DNA of 64,000 bases, from NCBI GenBank assembly GCA_007258455.2, contig VDFB02270651.1, forward strand, positions 698,488,217 to 698,552,216. Direction: 5' to 3'. This DNA comes from Sequoia sempervirens (Eukaryota; Streptophyta; Pinopsida; Cupressales; Cupressaceae). The notes under the pieces were generated by a model that was given only the letters and a program-made list of their open reading frames with translations, did not search any database and was not told the DNA's origin. A program made the position numbers and the translations under genes. Shown piece after piece: positions 46,001 to 58,586 of the stretch. The first letter of the stretch is position 1, and every line of letters starts with the position of its first letter.

Positions 46001-47880
46001 CTTTATCAACTCATTGATCACACTTATGGTGTATATTTACTATGTACTCTTCATGTTAATGGTCTCATCTTAAGTGGAAAGCACCAAGAAACATGTAATG
46101 ATAATGCATTTATATAAAGCTAGTATTCAATTGTACTTTAGTTCTAAGATAATGCAATGTACTTGTTATCGGATTCATTTCAAGTGCATTGCTAGGGAAG
46201 GACAAGAAGGCCATTGGTCAAACCTAGCATGTGATAATGCAATTTGAAGATTGTGGTCTTTTGATGACTGACTCACTTTATGCTTTCACATTCCATTTCC
46301 AATCACATCAGGCACATAATATGGGTACATTTTTGTTGCATTTTTAAAGTACTATCTATTGCAATTTTTTTCTTATGAAATCAAGATACATATTTGATTG
46401 TGTTACAAAGATAGGCTATGGAGTTAAAGGACCGACTTGAATATAGTCCACCACCATTGTCCTATAGCCCTATCAACTTGACATGAACACAAATTTCACT
46501 TGTAAAACATTCTCCTCCATGAATAGAAACATAATTTTACACAACACAACTTTAAAGATAATGTCACTCAATTTAAATTCTTCCACATTTGGCATACATT
46601 GTTACTAGGGCAGTTACAATTAAAACATTTGAAAATAACTCATTTTCCTTTATCCTTTCATATATGTCCATATCCTATTCCAAAGCCCCTATTCTAACAC
46701 AAGTAAGCAGCATACTGACAAAAGTTGTGTAATTTAGGTTTGATTTTATTGTAATCATGTTAATCTCTCTCTCTAGTTTGAATTAAAATTGAGAAATTGT
46801 ACCCTCAGTTTTTTTAACTGATTCATAATTACTAAAACTCTATCTTACATCTAGAAATTTGAAGAAATTTGCTTGGAGAATTGTTCATGCACCTGTAGTA
46901 AATATATTCATTATTGTTGTTTCTTCAAAGAAGTCAACCTCTCTTTAGAATTTAAATTAAAAAAATGAAATTGTGTTGTGAGTTTCTTTAAGTCCTCCAT
47001 AATTACTAATATGGTTTTTATTACCTAGGGTTTGAAGTAAAATACTCAAAGACCTAATTCATTTACTTATAATAAATAATTTTATGCACCCCACTATCTC
47101 TAGAACTTAAACTAATGTGATTCCTTTCCACTTTCAAATTGACTCTATGGAACTCAAACTTGTGATGCCTTTTCATTTTTAAAATAGTTGACAATTTCTT
47201 CAAGAATTTGGAGATGGCAATCCTTAGACTTGCTTTAACATTTAATCATAATTTTTTGTTTAGTTAAATTTTAAAAATAGTGTGATTTATTTATTTATTT
47301 TATTAATTCTGAAACCTTTATCAAAATTTGGGTGTTTTTCGGAAGCTCCTTGAAGACCCTTGAATGCATTGTATCTTCCAAAAATAACTATTACTCGAAA
47401 ATTCCTATGATTAAGTTGAATATGAAAAATCATATGCTGGGTTCCTTTAGTGATTTCTTATTAGTCAATATTTGGAATTTTTAGAAAGCTACTTGAAGAG
47501 CATATCATATCATTGACCATTGTTGCCTCTAAAAATTCAATGCTGTTTGTAACCATTGTTTATCTTCCACATGCCAAAAAAAAATCTTAAATGTTCGAGA
47601 TAACACGTATCCATCATGTTTGTCCAATTTGATATTAACTACAGTGCACATTTCAATAGGGAGGAGTATTCAATAACTTAATTTCTTGAAGAAGATATTA
47701 AGGATTATCTTAAGGGTAGAAAATAACTTGCACTCTTAATTAATTCAAGAGTTAAAGGATTAGAATATTTGACTTGTATAAGCATTACATGAAAATTATA
47801 GCCTTTAAAAGTTCAAAATTAGAAATTATACTGTCTAATAGTGTAGATTGCATTTCAATATCAAGTTCTATGAGTTATAG
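46001..47880. other. AT-rich spacer
   Basis: No gene recognised on either strand. Composition and short phrases resemble plant intergenic or intron DNA. Confidence 0.45.
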
Positions 47881-48960
47881 GTTGTATTTAAAGTTTAAGC
47901 TTGCAAAAGAATCTGAGAGTTGGGTACAGCCAAGGGTTTAAATATTTTTCATTGTTGTTCTCTTGAACGTAGTAGATCCTGAGATACGGAAGATGCATTG
48001 CTCTGTGCAAGTTGACATAACATTATTTGTTTTGGCTTTGCAATCATTGTTTTGAACATAACCTATTATTTGGAACTGACCATCATCTATTAACTCATCC
48101 TCTACAAATATAAAGAACTATCTTTTGTTGAGGTCCTCTTCATCTTTGGAATTTCCTGATGCATGATCAAAGCCCACATCATTTTGACTTTCAAGTCTAA
48201 GTCAGCTTATAAGACATCCAAAGTCTCCCACATTACCTGTTTCATGCAATTTCCTATCATCTAATTGCTTGAGCTCTGCTTTTTCCATGGCCAAAATGCT
48301 AGGGTTCTTTCTTTCATTCTCATCATTCCTAAAATTCTCTTTATTTTCACAAGGTGCATGTTCAAGGATGTCAGTACTCTCAGTGCCTTCTCTGGATAGT
48401 AATTAAGAATCTACAGCACACGAAGTTCTATGGAATTGCTTGTCATCTGATAGTTCGTACTCCTTTTCTATCATATCAAAAGGTAAAGTATACATGCCTT
48501 AGTTCTGAAAGTCCCTCTCTGTGCTCTCAATGAAGACTTGTGTGATACTCTCCAAATCATTTAAAGAATCAGGCTCTACTCTCCCACCCAATTCATAAGT
48601 CAATCTCTCCATAAGCTCTCTTACCTTGCCTAGAATAAGACTCTTGCTTGAAACACCCATTGAGCCTCCCCCACCCTCTTCAACCTTCTCCTCTGTAGTT
48701 TCTCCAAGGTCAACATTTTTGTCATTTTTCTTTATACTGGGATACTTTTCTATATAAAAAAATAGACTGGTCTAACTTGTCAAGAAACTTTGTTCACTCT
48801 GCCAAACCATCTGCACCTTCTACCAGCTTGCTATTGACCCCTCTAGGCATTGCAATTTTTCCATAAGGATGTTGACATGCCCAACTAACTTTATTATCAT
48901 CTTCAACTTTAACAGCTCACCCTCTAAACCTATGCCACTACTAACACACATATGGAACTA
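47881..48960 (-). pseudogene. Unidentified coding-like relic
   Basis: On the minus strand, long open stretches with normal amino-acid use are broken by a few stops and one-base shifts: MCVSSGIGLEGELLKLK and VGHVNILMEKLQCLE (48951-48841); after a shift FLDKLDQSIFLYRKVSQY; after another KNVDLGETTEEKVEEGGGGS and KSLILGKVRELMERLTYELG (48720-48545), then ESTERDFQN, stop, FDMIEKEYELSDDKQFHRTS, SREGTESTDILEH and DVGFDHASGN. The translation is acidic with Leu-rich helical segments. It does not look like gag or pol. I do not recognise the family; a decayed host gene or retrocopy fits. Confidence 0.4.
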
Positions 48961-51004
48961 AACTGTCAAAACTAGAACAACAATCATACAATTTATTTCT
49001 TCTTGTAGGATTGCTTGCTCAACCTCTTAATTTCTTATCTAATTTTAAATGCAATTAGTCTGGTCTTTTTAAAATTAATGATGATATTTCATTTGTCATA
49101 TTTTCATCATTTATGATGAAATTACTTTGTCTACTGTTTGAAACTTTCTTGTTTCCCACATGCTGATGACTTGTTGAAGTTGTGGAAAGTTAAGTCAAAT
49201 GAATGTGTTGCAACTTTTGACCAGCGTGGGGACAAGGTGAATCGAAGCTTGCCTCTGAGTTATCAAGCAAATAACTGTGCATAATATGAAATGATTTTCA
49301 TTGACTGATGTCTTCCCTATGTTTTTAATTCCTTATGTACTTTTTTTGGAGATTTGTTTATATTGCACACGCATGAAACTTCATTTGATGTTTTGAAGGC
49401 CTCATTCAGTCTAGAGTGCAAGATGTTGACCTATGCATACTATATCCCTATGTTAAGGTCTTTTTCCATGCCAGTAGCTACTTGCGCGTAACATAATTTT
49501 GTGTGTTTTACATTACATTTCGCTGTTCTATATCTCATTTAGCTAAAATTTGATTTGCCGTAATGATTTTGGCCTATAGTTATTAATAAGAAAGAGTGTA
49601 TCTATCACAATTTTGATCACGCTTGTAACTACATTGGTTATATTTCTAATTATATACTTATGAAGATCTAGACCTTGGTTGTTGACAAGAAGACATAAAC
49701 GCTCGCAAGTGGGGACAGTGATTGTGCTCAAAGGAACTTCTTTTGCCTCAGCTGCTTCTTTCTTTCTCACCTCCCATAATTAGAGAAAGATTCACTCTTA
49801 TTAACATCAAATCTTGCTAAGACTGGTATCAAAGAGGGGGCGGAATAGGAGCATGTCTTATGTATGAATTAGCTACTGAACCCGTCACTTCGGGATACTC
49901 ATTAGAATCAGATGGTTGAGAGGTGAAAATTGCTTATTGGAATGAATCTTGCCACTGAACGGTCGATCAAGTGCCAAACGCTATCCGCTTGGTTCCTTTA
50001 CATTTCACTTGTTGGAATATCTAATCTTGAGTAGCAACAGGAAAGTGCATTTAATGCACAGTCAGATGAAATCTGTTTTGGATCATTTCCCCCTTTTTCA
50101 TTGTCAGATATTTGCTGTCCCAATTAATGTGCTTTTAGGCAGCAAATTAATTTTGGTAAGTGAATTTGAAATTGGGCGGCAGTTTTGGAAAAGGGCAAGA
50201 AAGACAAAAGAAGAATAGAATGTTTTTTCAATTAGAGATAGTAGAGAAGAACAAGGAGGAATGTTCAACAGAACATAGGTTAGTAAGAAGGGAATGTTCA
50301 GAAGAACCTGCAGCAGTAGAAAACTTTGACAGAGAGCGGTGCTTCAGTGCTCTGTAATATCACTAGCACACATCAGCACAGATAAAGCTCCAGTGTGCTA
50401 GAATATGCGTAGTTTTTGTATGAAGGGAATACAGAGCCATAGCTCCGAGTTTCGTTTGTAATAATTTTGAATGTAATCTTTTTTGGGTATTTGAATGAAA
50501 TAGAGAATATATTTTTGTCTCCTTATCTTGTTGTCTTCATTGTTGTGTGTGTTTTCATTCTTTTCCCACTATAGTTCGGATCATTTCTCCAAAATCACTC
50601 TCCCGCAATTTCCACAACCCTTCTAAATCCTCATAACCATGTTCATGCCCTCTCAATTGGCCACGCCATCTCGGATCTCCATATTGTGGAAGTTTCATCC
50701 TTATTGAGATATGTCTCGATTATCATCTTTTCTTCGAATTGGCCCTATCAACCACAAATCTCTACAACTCATTTATTCCCCACAATGCCTTTATGGGGTT
50801 CGCATTACAAAAGTCCATGCCTATTAGGGATATGAATGATTGTATCTCCACAATTGTCCCTAGAATACTCTAATTTCCACAATGGTCCATTGTAATATAA
50901 GTTTCACAATGTCTCGGTTATCATTAAAACCCCGCCACTTCCAAATATCATCAAAGCTCTGCAATAATATAAAATCTCACTGAAGTCCTCGATGAGTTCA
51001 TGAT
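48961..51004. other. Spacer with possible LTR traces
   Basis: No gene recognised. CTGGTATCAAAGAGG at 49820-49834 resembles a copia PBS, and 50450-50520 has the look of an LTR R region (TTCGTTTGTAATAATTTTGAA, AATGAAATAGAG), but I could not pair LTR ends. Frames at 49949-50357 have no recognisable domain. Confidence 0.35.
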
Positions 51005-52065
51005 GTTGGAATATAATATCTTGTGAAGAAGGATAAATTTAACCTAATATTCATGTTTTTGTTGTGTTTGTTTCGGGAAATTAGATTTGAAATAGATGCA
51101 GTTAGCTCCAAAATCTATGTAAACATCAAATGCACTTTTTTGGGTAATTCATGTCTAATTGCAACTAGACTTTCCATTGGCTTCAAATGGATTAGAAATC
51201 TTTACTAGGCTTAGATAAAGAAGTTTTTCCCATAAACATGGAACATTTCATATTATTTGGAAGCCAAGGTCCTTCGGGTTCATTGTTAGAAAAATGAAGG
51301 TGTCTCAACTTTTGATTTTTCTTAACATTGATTATTTAAATACTTAATGTTGATAATTATCCCATGTTGCATTGTGAGTTACAACTTGCAGTTTCTATGT
51401 CCGAGTCAAGATGAAAGTTATCATTTATAGGTGGAGTTATGGATGAAAGCATTTTCCATTTTTGTGTTGAGTTTGCATGGAATGTGAGTTTTGGAGGTGT
51501 GGTTATTATTTCATAGGTGTAGGTTTTGCATGTGCAGGTTTTGTGACAATTGGTAGTTGCAATATTGAATGTGGTGAGGATTAAAAACTTAACATTATGC
51601 ATGTGTACTGGTTTTGGTGCTTTCCATGTTGCATCTTTAGCCTTTGGCATTTAATTTTAGAAATGTCTATTTAATGCATTATAAACTCCTATATATTGAG
51701 CACTTGTATTTTGGAGTTGTAGGGTTGTATTGTTTAGATACTATTATGCTATCAGATTGAATCTAGAATTGTAACACAAACAAACTCCTATAGAGGTTTT
51801 CACTACAAGTGTATTGTAAAAGTTTGTTTACAAATAATACATACAGTTCAAGCTTTTGGAGTGCTGGGTTTCTCTCTTGAAAGGGTTTTCCCATGTATAT
51901 TTGGTGTTATGTTTTTTTATTGTATCTTTGATTTTATTTATGTTGCCTATTTTGTGCATCTTCTTTATTGTAATTGAATAATGGTTTGAAACTGTAGAAA
52001 TTTGCACATTCTCTCCTCTGATAGATTGGTGTTGGGAGCTTTTACATGTACTTGAATTCCTTTCA
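51005..52065 (+). repeat. 5' LTR of copia element D
   Basis: Starts TGTTGGAATATAATATC and ends CCTTTCA directly before a PBS. It has the copia-type R/U5 words GGGTTTTCCCATGTATATTTGG. It does not match the LTRs at 26463 or 57047, so it is a different family. No partner 3' LTR is seen. Confidence 0.65.
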
Positions 52066-52066
52066 G

Positions 52067-52080
52067 TTGGTATCAAAGCA
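52067..52080 (+). other. Primer binding site of copia D
   Basis: TTGGTATCAAAGCA, one change from the initiator tRNA-Met type TGGTATCAGAGC, one base after the LTR. Confidence 0.8.
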
Positions 52081-52189
52081 TAATCACCTTTGTTTCCTAT
52101 TTTGGGTTAAATGGTTTTTTGTACTAATCTTATTTTGAACTTGGGAGTCTATTGCAAATTTTTTTTGTTAACTTTATTGTAGGAAAGAG

Positions 52190-52710
52190 ATGGCGAGCAC
52201 ATTTGGTAGAGTCGAGATAGAGAAATTTAATGAAGACAACTTTGAGATGTGGAAGCTCAAGATGACAGACACATTTGAAGATTGCGACTTCTGGATAGCT
52301 ATTTTTGGAACTATTCCAACAGGCATGAACCAAGAAGATTGGGATTTGATGAATCGAAAGGCTAAGGGTCTTATAATACTTTGTTTAGCTAATTCAATAC
52401 TCATAAACATTCATGAAGAGAAGACTGCTGCACTTCTTTAGAAGAAACTTGCTCAAATTTATCAGGGTAAGTCCCTAGTAAATAAGTTGTTCATATGAAA
52501 GATGTATTCTCTATGGATGGAGGAAGGAGGATCTATCATAGATCACGTAAATGCATTCAAAATGCTAGTTGCCTAGTTGAACTATGTTGATGTGAAAATA
52601 GAGGAGGATCATTGCATGAATCTAGTGTGCTCACTATCAGATTCTTGGGACCACCTTGTCATGGCCATTGGAAGTACCACTACCACCTTTAATATGGATG
52701 AAGTGGTTGC
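52190..52710 (+). pseudogene. Copia gag of element D, truncated
   Basis: Starts MASTFGRVEIEKFNEDNFEM at a normal distance after the PBS. It is the UBN2-type gag: WKLKMTDTFEDCDFWIAI, KAKGLIILCLANSILINI, then after stops YQGKSLVNKLF, KMYSLWMEEGGSIIDHVNAF, CSLSDSWDHLVMAI and TTTFNMDEVVA. It is cut at about 52710, where an LTR-like block begins; the nucleocapsid part is missing. Confidence 0.85.
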
Positions 52711-53573
52711 TGTTGAAAAATGAGGTGTTTACTTAGCTTAATACTCTGTAAAACTTTAATATTGCTTATCTAAGTAAGCTCTTTCCTTGTTACATATATT
52801 CTTTGTGGGTGATTATCTTGATTAATTCATTTTACTATTGTAGAATGAAGAGAGAAGTTGATAGAAGAACTAGACATGATATTAGAAAGATCACACAAGA
52901 TATAACGTGGAGAAACCCTTTTGGGAAAAAACTCCACCAAGAATTATTCTATTATTCAATCTCTGAAATACAATAGCTCCAATTCTTTCTTGAGAATGCT
53001 TCTTCTGTCTTTACCAATCTTCTTCACACCTGCAATAATCATTATGAAAACTCTCTTCAACTTGAATGATATATAGAGACAATATGCAACCTTGTAATCT
53101 CCAAATGGTGATAATTACAATGCATAAGCTCAAGCCCTTGAAAAGGTATGCCATATTGCTTCAAGTTGAGTTCTACCATGAAGACCAAAGCTTAGAACAT
53201 GTGCTTTACCCATTCGGGCGTCCCAAACTAAAGCTACAACTCATCCTTCACTTTGGTGATAATTACAAAGCTCTTCCTCAAAGATGACGCCCAAAAGAGG
53301 GTCCCACTTAACAGAGCCTTTAGAAATACCTTATCATGCATTGGAGTTAATTCGAAGAAAGAATCTTGGGCGCCCAAGTTGGCTCCAAGTGATTTCTTGT
53401 TAACTGAAACATTTACTCAACACTATTCATGCAAGAATGGGCATCCCTTGTTAACTGGAGGTAGTCCCTATTATCTGTCATACAACTCAATGTTATTAGC
53501 CATGCATTCCAAGTTAACTGAAGTTAACTAACATACAATTGAAACTAACTAAAGACAACTGAACCATAACTAA
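52711..53573 (-). repeat. LTR-like block inserted in copia D gag
   Basis: Its plus-strand text 'cacaagatataacgtggagaaaccctttt' (about 52903-52931) is the complement of the TTTCTCCACGTTATATCTTG style R/U5 motif of plant copia LTRs, so the block is probably an LTR on the minus strand. Its left end is the gag break at 52711; its right end is lost in the repeats and gap. Open frames at 53066-53531 are not recognised as genes. Confidence 0.4.
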
Positions 53574-53661
53574 ACTGAACTAAACTGAACTAAACTGAAT
53601 TGAATTGAATTGAATTGAACTGAACTGAACTGAACTGAATTGAACTTATCTGAACTAAACT
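53574..53661. repeat. Pentamer tandem repeat next to the gap
   Basis: A run of five-base units AACTG/AACTA/AATTG (for example TGAAC, TGAAT) continues up to the first N. The related TTAACTGAA word occurs several times just before (53397-53530), suggesting that the array grew locally. Confidence 0.8.
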
Positions 53662-53761
53662 NNNNNNNNNNNNNNNNNNNNNNNNNNNNNNNNNNNNNNN
53701 NNNNNNNNNNNNNNNNNNNNNNNNNNNNNNNNNNNNNNNNNNNNNNNNNNNNNNNNNNNNN
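53662..53761. other. Assembly gap (100 N)
   Basis: Exactly 100 N, the usual placeholder for a gap of unknown size. It lies between a simple repeat and a copia pol, so the missing DNA is probably repetitive. Confidence 0.99.
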
Positions 53762-56740
53762 AGTTTACTAAACTTGAAAAGTATGATGGAGGATTAGTCA
53801 TGTTTGGAGATGATTCTGGTGCAAATATTTTTTGAAAAGGAACAATTAGTTTTGATGGGAAACACAATATTGATGATGTCTATTATGTTAAGGGCTTAAG
53901 GAATAATCTCTTGAGTGTTGGAAAAATGTGCAGCAAAGGATTTAAGCTTGTGTTCCAGGATAATACTTGTGAGATAAGAAAAGGGTCAAGAACTATGGTA
54001 GTTACAGGAAGAAGAACATATGGAAACATTTATCATCTTAAGGGTGTTTATGGTTAGTTTTTTGTGTCTCAAGTTAATGAAAGTTGGCTTTGGCATTGAA
54101 GGATGGGACATGTAAACTTTGACAACTTGATTAGGATTAATTCAAGAGAAGCTATCAGGGATCTGCCAAAAATCACAAAGCCTACCAATATTATTTGTAG
54201 AAGTTGTTATTTGGGAAAACAAACAAGTTGCAACTTTAAAGGAAAAGAACAATCAACTATTGGAATGTTGGAAATGATTCGTACAGACCTTTGTGGTCCT
54301 ACAAGAACAAGAAGTCTTAATAGAGACATGTATTTTATGCTTTTTATTGATGATTATTCAAGAATGACATGGGTTACTTTTCTTAGGGAGAAAGCTCAAG
54401 CTCTAGATAGATTCACGGTGTTCAAGGCTATGGTAGAGAATGAAGCAAATCTGAAAATAAAATGTTTAAGGTCTAAAAAAGGTGGAAAATTCACCTCTAA
54501 TGAGTTTAATATGTTTTGTGAAGAGCATGGCATAAAGAGGCATCTTTCTACTCCTATAACTCCTCAGTAGAATGGAGTTGTTGAGAGGAAGAACCAAATA
54601 TTTCAAGAAGCTACAAGGACTATGATGAATGAGGAAAATGTATTGGAGGTATATTGGAGAGAAGCAATTCACACTACTATTTATATTCTTAATAGAGTTC
54701 AGATCAAAAGAAACAACACAAAGACTCCTTATGAACTGTGGTATGACAAAATTCCTATGGTTAAGTACTTTAAGGTGTTTGGAAGAAAATTCTATATTAA
54801 AAGAGATGATGAGAACCTAGGAAATTTTGATGCAAGATGTAATAAAGGTATTTTCCTTATATATTCAACCAAAAGTAAAGCATATAGATTCTACAATAAA
54901 ATATTGAGAAAGATTATTGAAAGTGCAAATGTAAAAGTTGATGAAAATATGCACAATTCAGTTGAAATAAGTGAAGATGAATCAAATGAACCTATTTGTG
55001 GATAAGAACAAGAGAAGAACAAGGAAGAAGAATAGATTGAAGAAGAAGAAGCTCTTAAACCTCCTACTAAGACTCCAAAATATGTACAGAAAAATCATCT
55101 AGAAGAACATATAATTGGATACCAAAGCAAAGGTGTAATGAAAAGAAGCAAAGTGGCAGTAGATGAGGTAAATTTGTGTCTACTTTCCAATATAGAACCT
55201 AAAACAGTGTGGGAAGCATGCAAATATGAAAATTGGGTTAGAGAAATGAAAGAGGAATTACAGTAGATAGAGAAAAATTAGACATGGGAATTGGTTCCTA
55301 GACCGGTAAACAAGAACATAATTGGTACAAAATGGGTATTCAAGTATAAGTTGAATGAGAATGGTGAAGTAGTAAGAAACATAGCAAGGCTTGTGTTGAA
55401 AGGTTATTCACAGGTTGAAGCAACAAAATTTGAGGAGACATTTTCCTTGGTGGCAAGAATGGAGGCTTTTCATATGTTTTTGGCATTCTTTGCTCACAAA
55501 TATTTCAAGGTATACCATATGAATGTTAAGTATGCATTCCTAAATGGATAATTGGAAGAAGAGGTCTACATGGAACAACCAAAGGGATTTCAGTTATCAG
55601 ATCAATCGAACATGGTTTGTAAGCTGAAAAAGGCACTATATGGACTTAAAAAGGCTCCTAGAGCATGGTATGTAAGGTTGGATAGGTATTTGACACAACA
55701 AAGGTTCTACAAAGGCTCAGTAGATAGTAATCTCTATTTCAAGATTGAAGGAAATTTTGTTTTGATAGTGGTTGTATATGTTGATGATATTATCTTTGGA
55801 GGAAATGAGGGTATGTGCAATAAATTTTTTGAGGAGATGCAAAAAGAGTTTGAAATGTCTATAATTGGTGAGTTGAATTTCTTCCTTGGGCTTCAAGTGA
55901 ATGAAAATGATAAGGGAATATTCATTTCACAATCAAAGTATGTTAAAGAATTGTTGAGGAAGTTCAGAATGGATGACTCCAAACCGATCTGTACCCCTAT
56001 GGTGATTGGATGAAAACTAAGTAAGGATGATGAATCTCCTAAAGTTGATCAAAGCAAGTACAGATCTATGATTGGTGGACTACTATATCTTACTGAGCTA
56101 CTAGACCAGATATCATGCATGTAATATGTTTGGTTGCCAAATTTCAAGCAGACCCCAAAGAAACACATGTTACAACTGTGAAAAGGATATTCAAATATCT
56201 AAAAGCGACTCCAGATTATGGTTTGTATTATCCTAAGGATATTGATTTTACTTTAAGTACTTACACTGATGCAGATTGGGTTGGTTGTGTAGATGACCGA
56301 AAGAGTACAAGTGGTGGAACATTCTTTCTTGGATGTAGGTTGGTTTCATGGCTAAGCAAGAAATAGGATTCAATTTCTTTATCCACTGTAGAGGCTGAGT
56401 ACATAGCAACAACATATTGCTTCATACATGTACTATGGATGAAGCAAACATTGAAGGATATAGGAGTGATATGTGTTGAGCCTATTCCTATCTTCTGTGA
56501 TAATGCAAGTGCAATAAATATATCAAATAATCTGGTAGTGCATTCAAGGAAAAATAATATATCTATTAGATAACATTTCTTAAGAGAGAAGGTTTTGGAG
56601 AATGAAGTCAGGCTTGAATATGTTCCTACAAAGGATCAGATTGCTGATATATTTACTAAGGCTCTTCCTAAGGATACTTTTGAGTATCTCCAGGAGAAGT
56701 TAGGGGTTACTGCCTCTCCTTATTTGAACTAGGTGCACAT
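53762..56740 (+). pseudogene. Copia pol (element C): integrase, RT, RNase H
   Basis: Protease end with LLSVGKMCSKGFKLVF; gag-pre-integrase and HHCC (GHVNFDNLI, CRSCYLGKQT); integrase core with RTDLCGPTRT and NGVVERKNQ, but the second catalytic block reads RSKKGGKFTS where Asp-Asn is normal, so that Asp is gone. RT from 55200: WELVPRPVNKNIIGTKWVFK, YMEQPKGFQLSDQS, YGLKKAPRAWYVRLD and VVYVDDIIFGG; then TYTDADWVGCVDDRKSTSGG and FCDNASAINIS of RNase H. Stops at about 54568, 55003, 55264 and 55549, and a shift near 56100. It belongs to the same family as 24849-26190. The gag part is lost in the gap. Confidence 0.9.
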
Positions 56741-57046
56741 AGAGGTGCATCAGTCTAGTGGATCTACAAACTCATTATTTGTTTAGAATTATGACTAGGG
56801 TCTACTCCTCAGGGGGAGTAGGAAGTATCATTGTTGCAGTATGAGATGGTTGCTGTCATGGGTGCACTCCTAAGCGGGAGTGATAAAAATTATATATGGT
56901 TCAAGAATTATGTAAAAACCTTTTTTTTGCCATTGATTTCAAAGGGGGAGAGGGAGTCATGTGAAAAAGAATAATGAAGGAAAAGGATACTGTTGTCTTT
57001 GATGGTTTTTCATATCATATTTTCCATCAATGACAAAGGGGGAGAT
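56741..57046 (+). other. 3' UTR and polypurine tract of copia C
   Basis: Matches 26191-26462 in layout; ends in AAAGGGGGAGA just before the LTR. Confidence 0.65.
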
Positions 57047-58586
57047 TCTTGCAAGTATGAATGAGTATGGTGGTGTTGTCATTAATTATTTCATTTATGT
57101 CAACATAGTATAGGTTATTGCAGAGAAAAGAAACAAGTGACTGCAAGTTGTGCATGTGTAGTTGAGATACTATTGAGATGTTGTGAGTACACATAGCTAT
57201 ATTTATGGTGTTGCAAGTGTACTCATATGATGAGTTACCAAGTGATTTTGAGAAAATTAATAACTAGTGAAGATAAATTTGTGTGTGTGTTCAAAATGTG
57301 CTCCGGTATGTGCTCCACATTTCTTCTATGTTGATCCTATGCTTGTGCAGATATGAAGTGTTGTTTAAGGGAATGCTTGGGTGATATATCCTTGATTATA
57401 GCTTCTGGTTTGATGAAGATTGAAAGTTGATTTTACTAGTTTGTGAACTAGTCTGACAGAGTTGTTTGTCTGTGGACTGGGAGAAATTTATTTTCTCTGC
57501 AGTCCTCCACTAGTTTGTTTTAGTTCTTGTAGATCTAGAAGAAGGATTGTAATGGTTCTATCTATGTTCTATCAAAGGTGTTTGTGGTTTGGTGCTTTAG
57601 AAGACTAGTTTCAGAGTTACTATGTATGTTTGTATAGTCTGGATGGACTGATGGAAAGTGTTTTGTATATGAAGGTTGTTGCAGTAGCTTCAAATGAATA
57701 TGAAGGAATCTAAGATGTGTTCCAGTATATGGTGAAGCATGTTATTTGGTCTGCATGTTTTCATCTTGTTGTGGAAGCATGTAATTCAAATTTCATTGGT
57801 GTTTTCATTAGGTTTGGCTGACTTGGTGTTTACACTTCATGCAAAGGATAAGTATCTATTAAGGAAGCATGTGAATGATCTAAAATGTTGTTTTGGGTCT
57901 GAGATAAGCATTGGTTTGGTCCATTCTCATTCTCATCCACCACAAGAATGTTGATTTTTTGACCTAATTTGAATTTTTAAAATGAAGAGTGTGTAGCTGA
58001 ACTTGGAGAAAGTTTCTAAAATTGAAGATGGTATAAATACAAGACAATATGTTAAGGTTTGTATGCCACAAGTGTGAGAAGCAAGGTTGATAAGAGATAT
58101 TGTGTGAAAGTGAATAGAGGTAGCAAGGAATTCAATGTGTTAGACTCCTAAAAGAAGTGAGATGATGGTGTTTGTAATTCTCTGATCAAGGTTACAGATG
58201 TGTGCAAGTTGCTATGGTGGATCTTCTATTGCATTGAGATAATGTTCTCTGTGTAACATTCTTATTCCTATCTTTTTTTGTTTTTAGGTAGTGAGGCTCC
58301 CTTTTGGAAAGTGAGTCCTATCTAGAAAGTGAGTCCTATCTTGGTTAGTGAGCCTCCTTGTAAATGGTTTTGCAATTAATCTTATATTGTGATTAATCCT
58401 CATCGTGGTTTTTCCCTTATTGGGTTTTCCATGTAAATCTAGTGTTTCTTTTGTTGATATTTCTTTCTGCTATTTTCTCTTCATGCTCATACTTAATAAT
58501 AGATTAAAGTGGATGTGGGGTAGCTAATAATTATTTGTGATTTGTGAGGAATGTGATTGTTGACAACTAATTCACCCCCCTTCACA
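57047..58586 (+). repeat. 3' LTR of copia C
   Basis: Starts TCTTGCAAGTATGAAT (the copy at 26463 has TGTTGCAAG, so the second base is mutated) and aligns along its length with the copia B LTR. It ends near TTCACA after GACAACTAATTCACCCCCC. The end is placed where similarity stops and the opposite-strand gypsy LTR begins. Confidence 0.7.

Noticed and set aside
49820..49834. TGGTATCAAAGAGG as a copia PBS with an LTR upstream
   Set aside because: No LTR ends, gag frame or paired LTR could be found around it.
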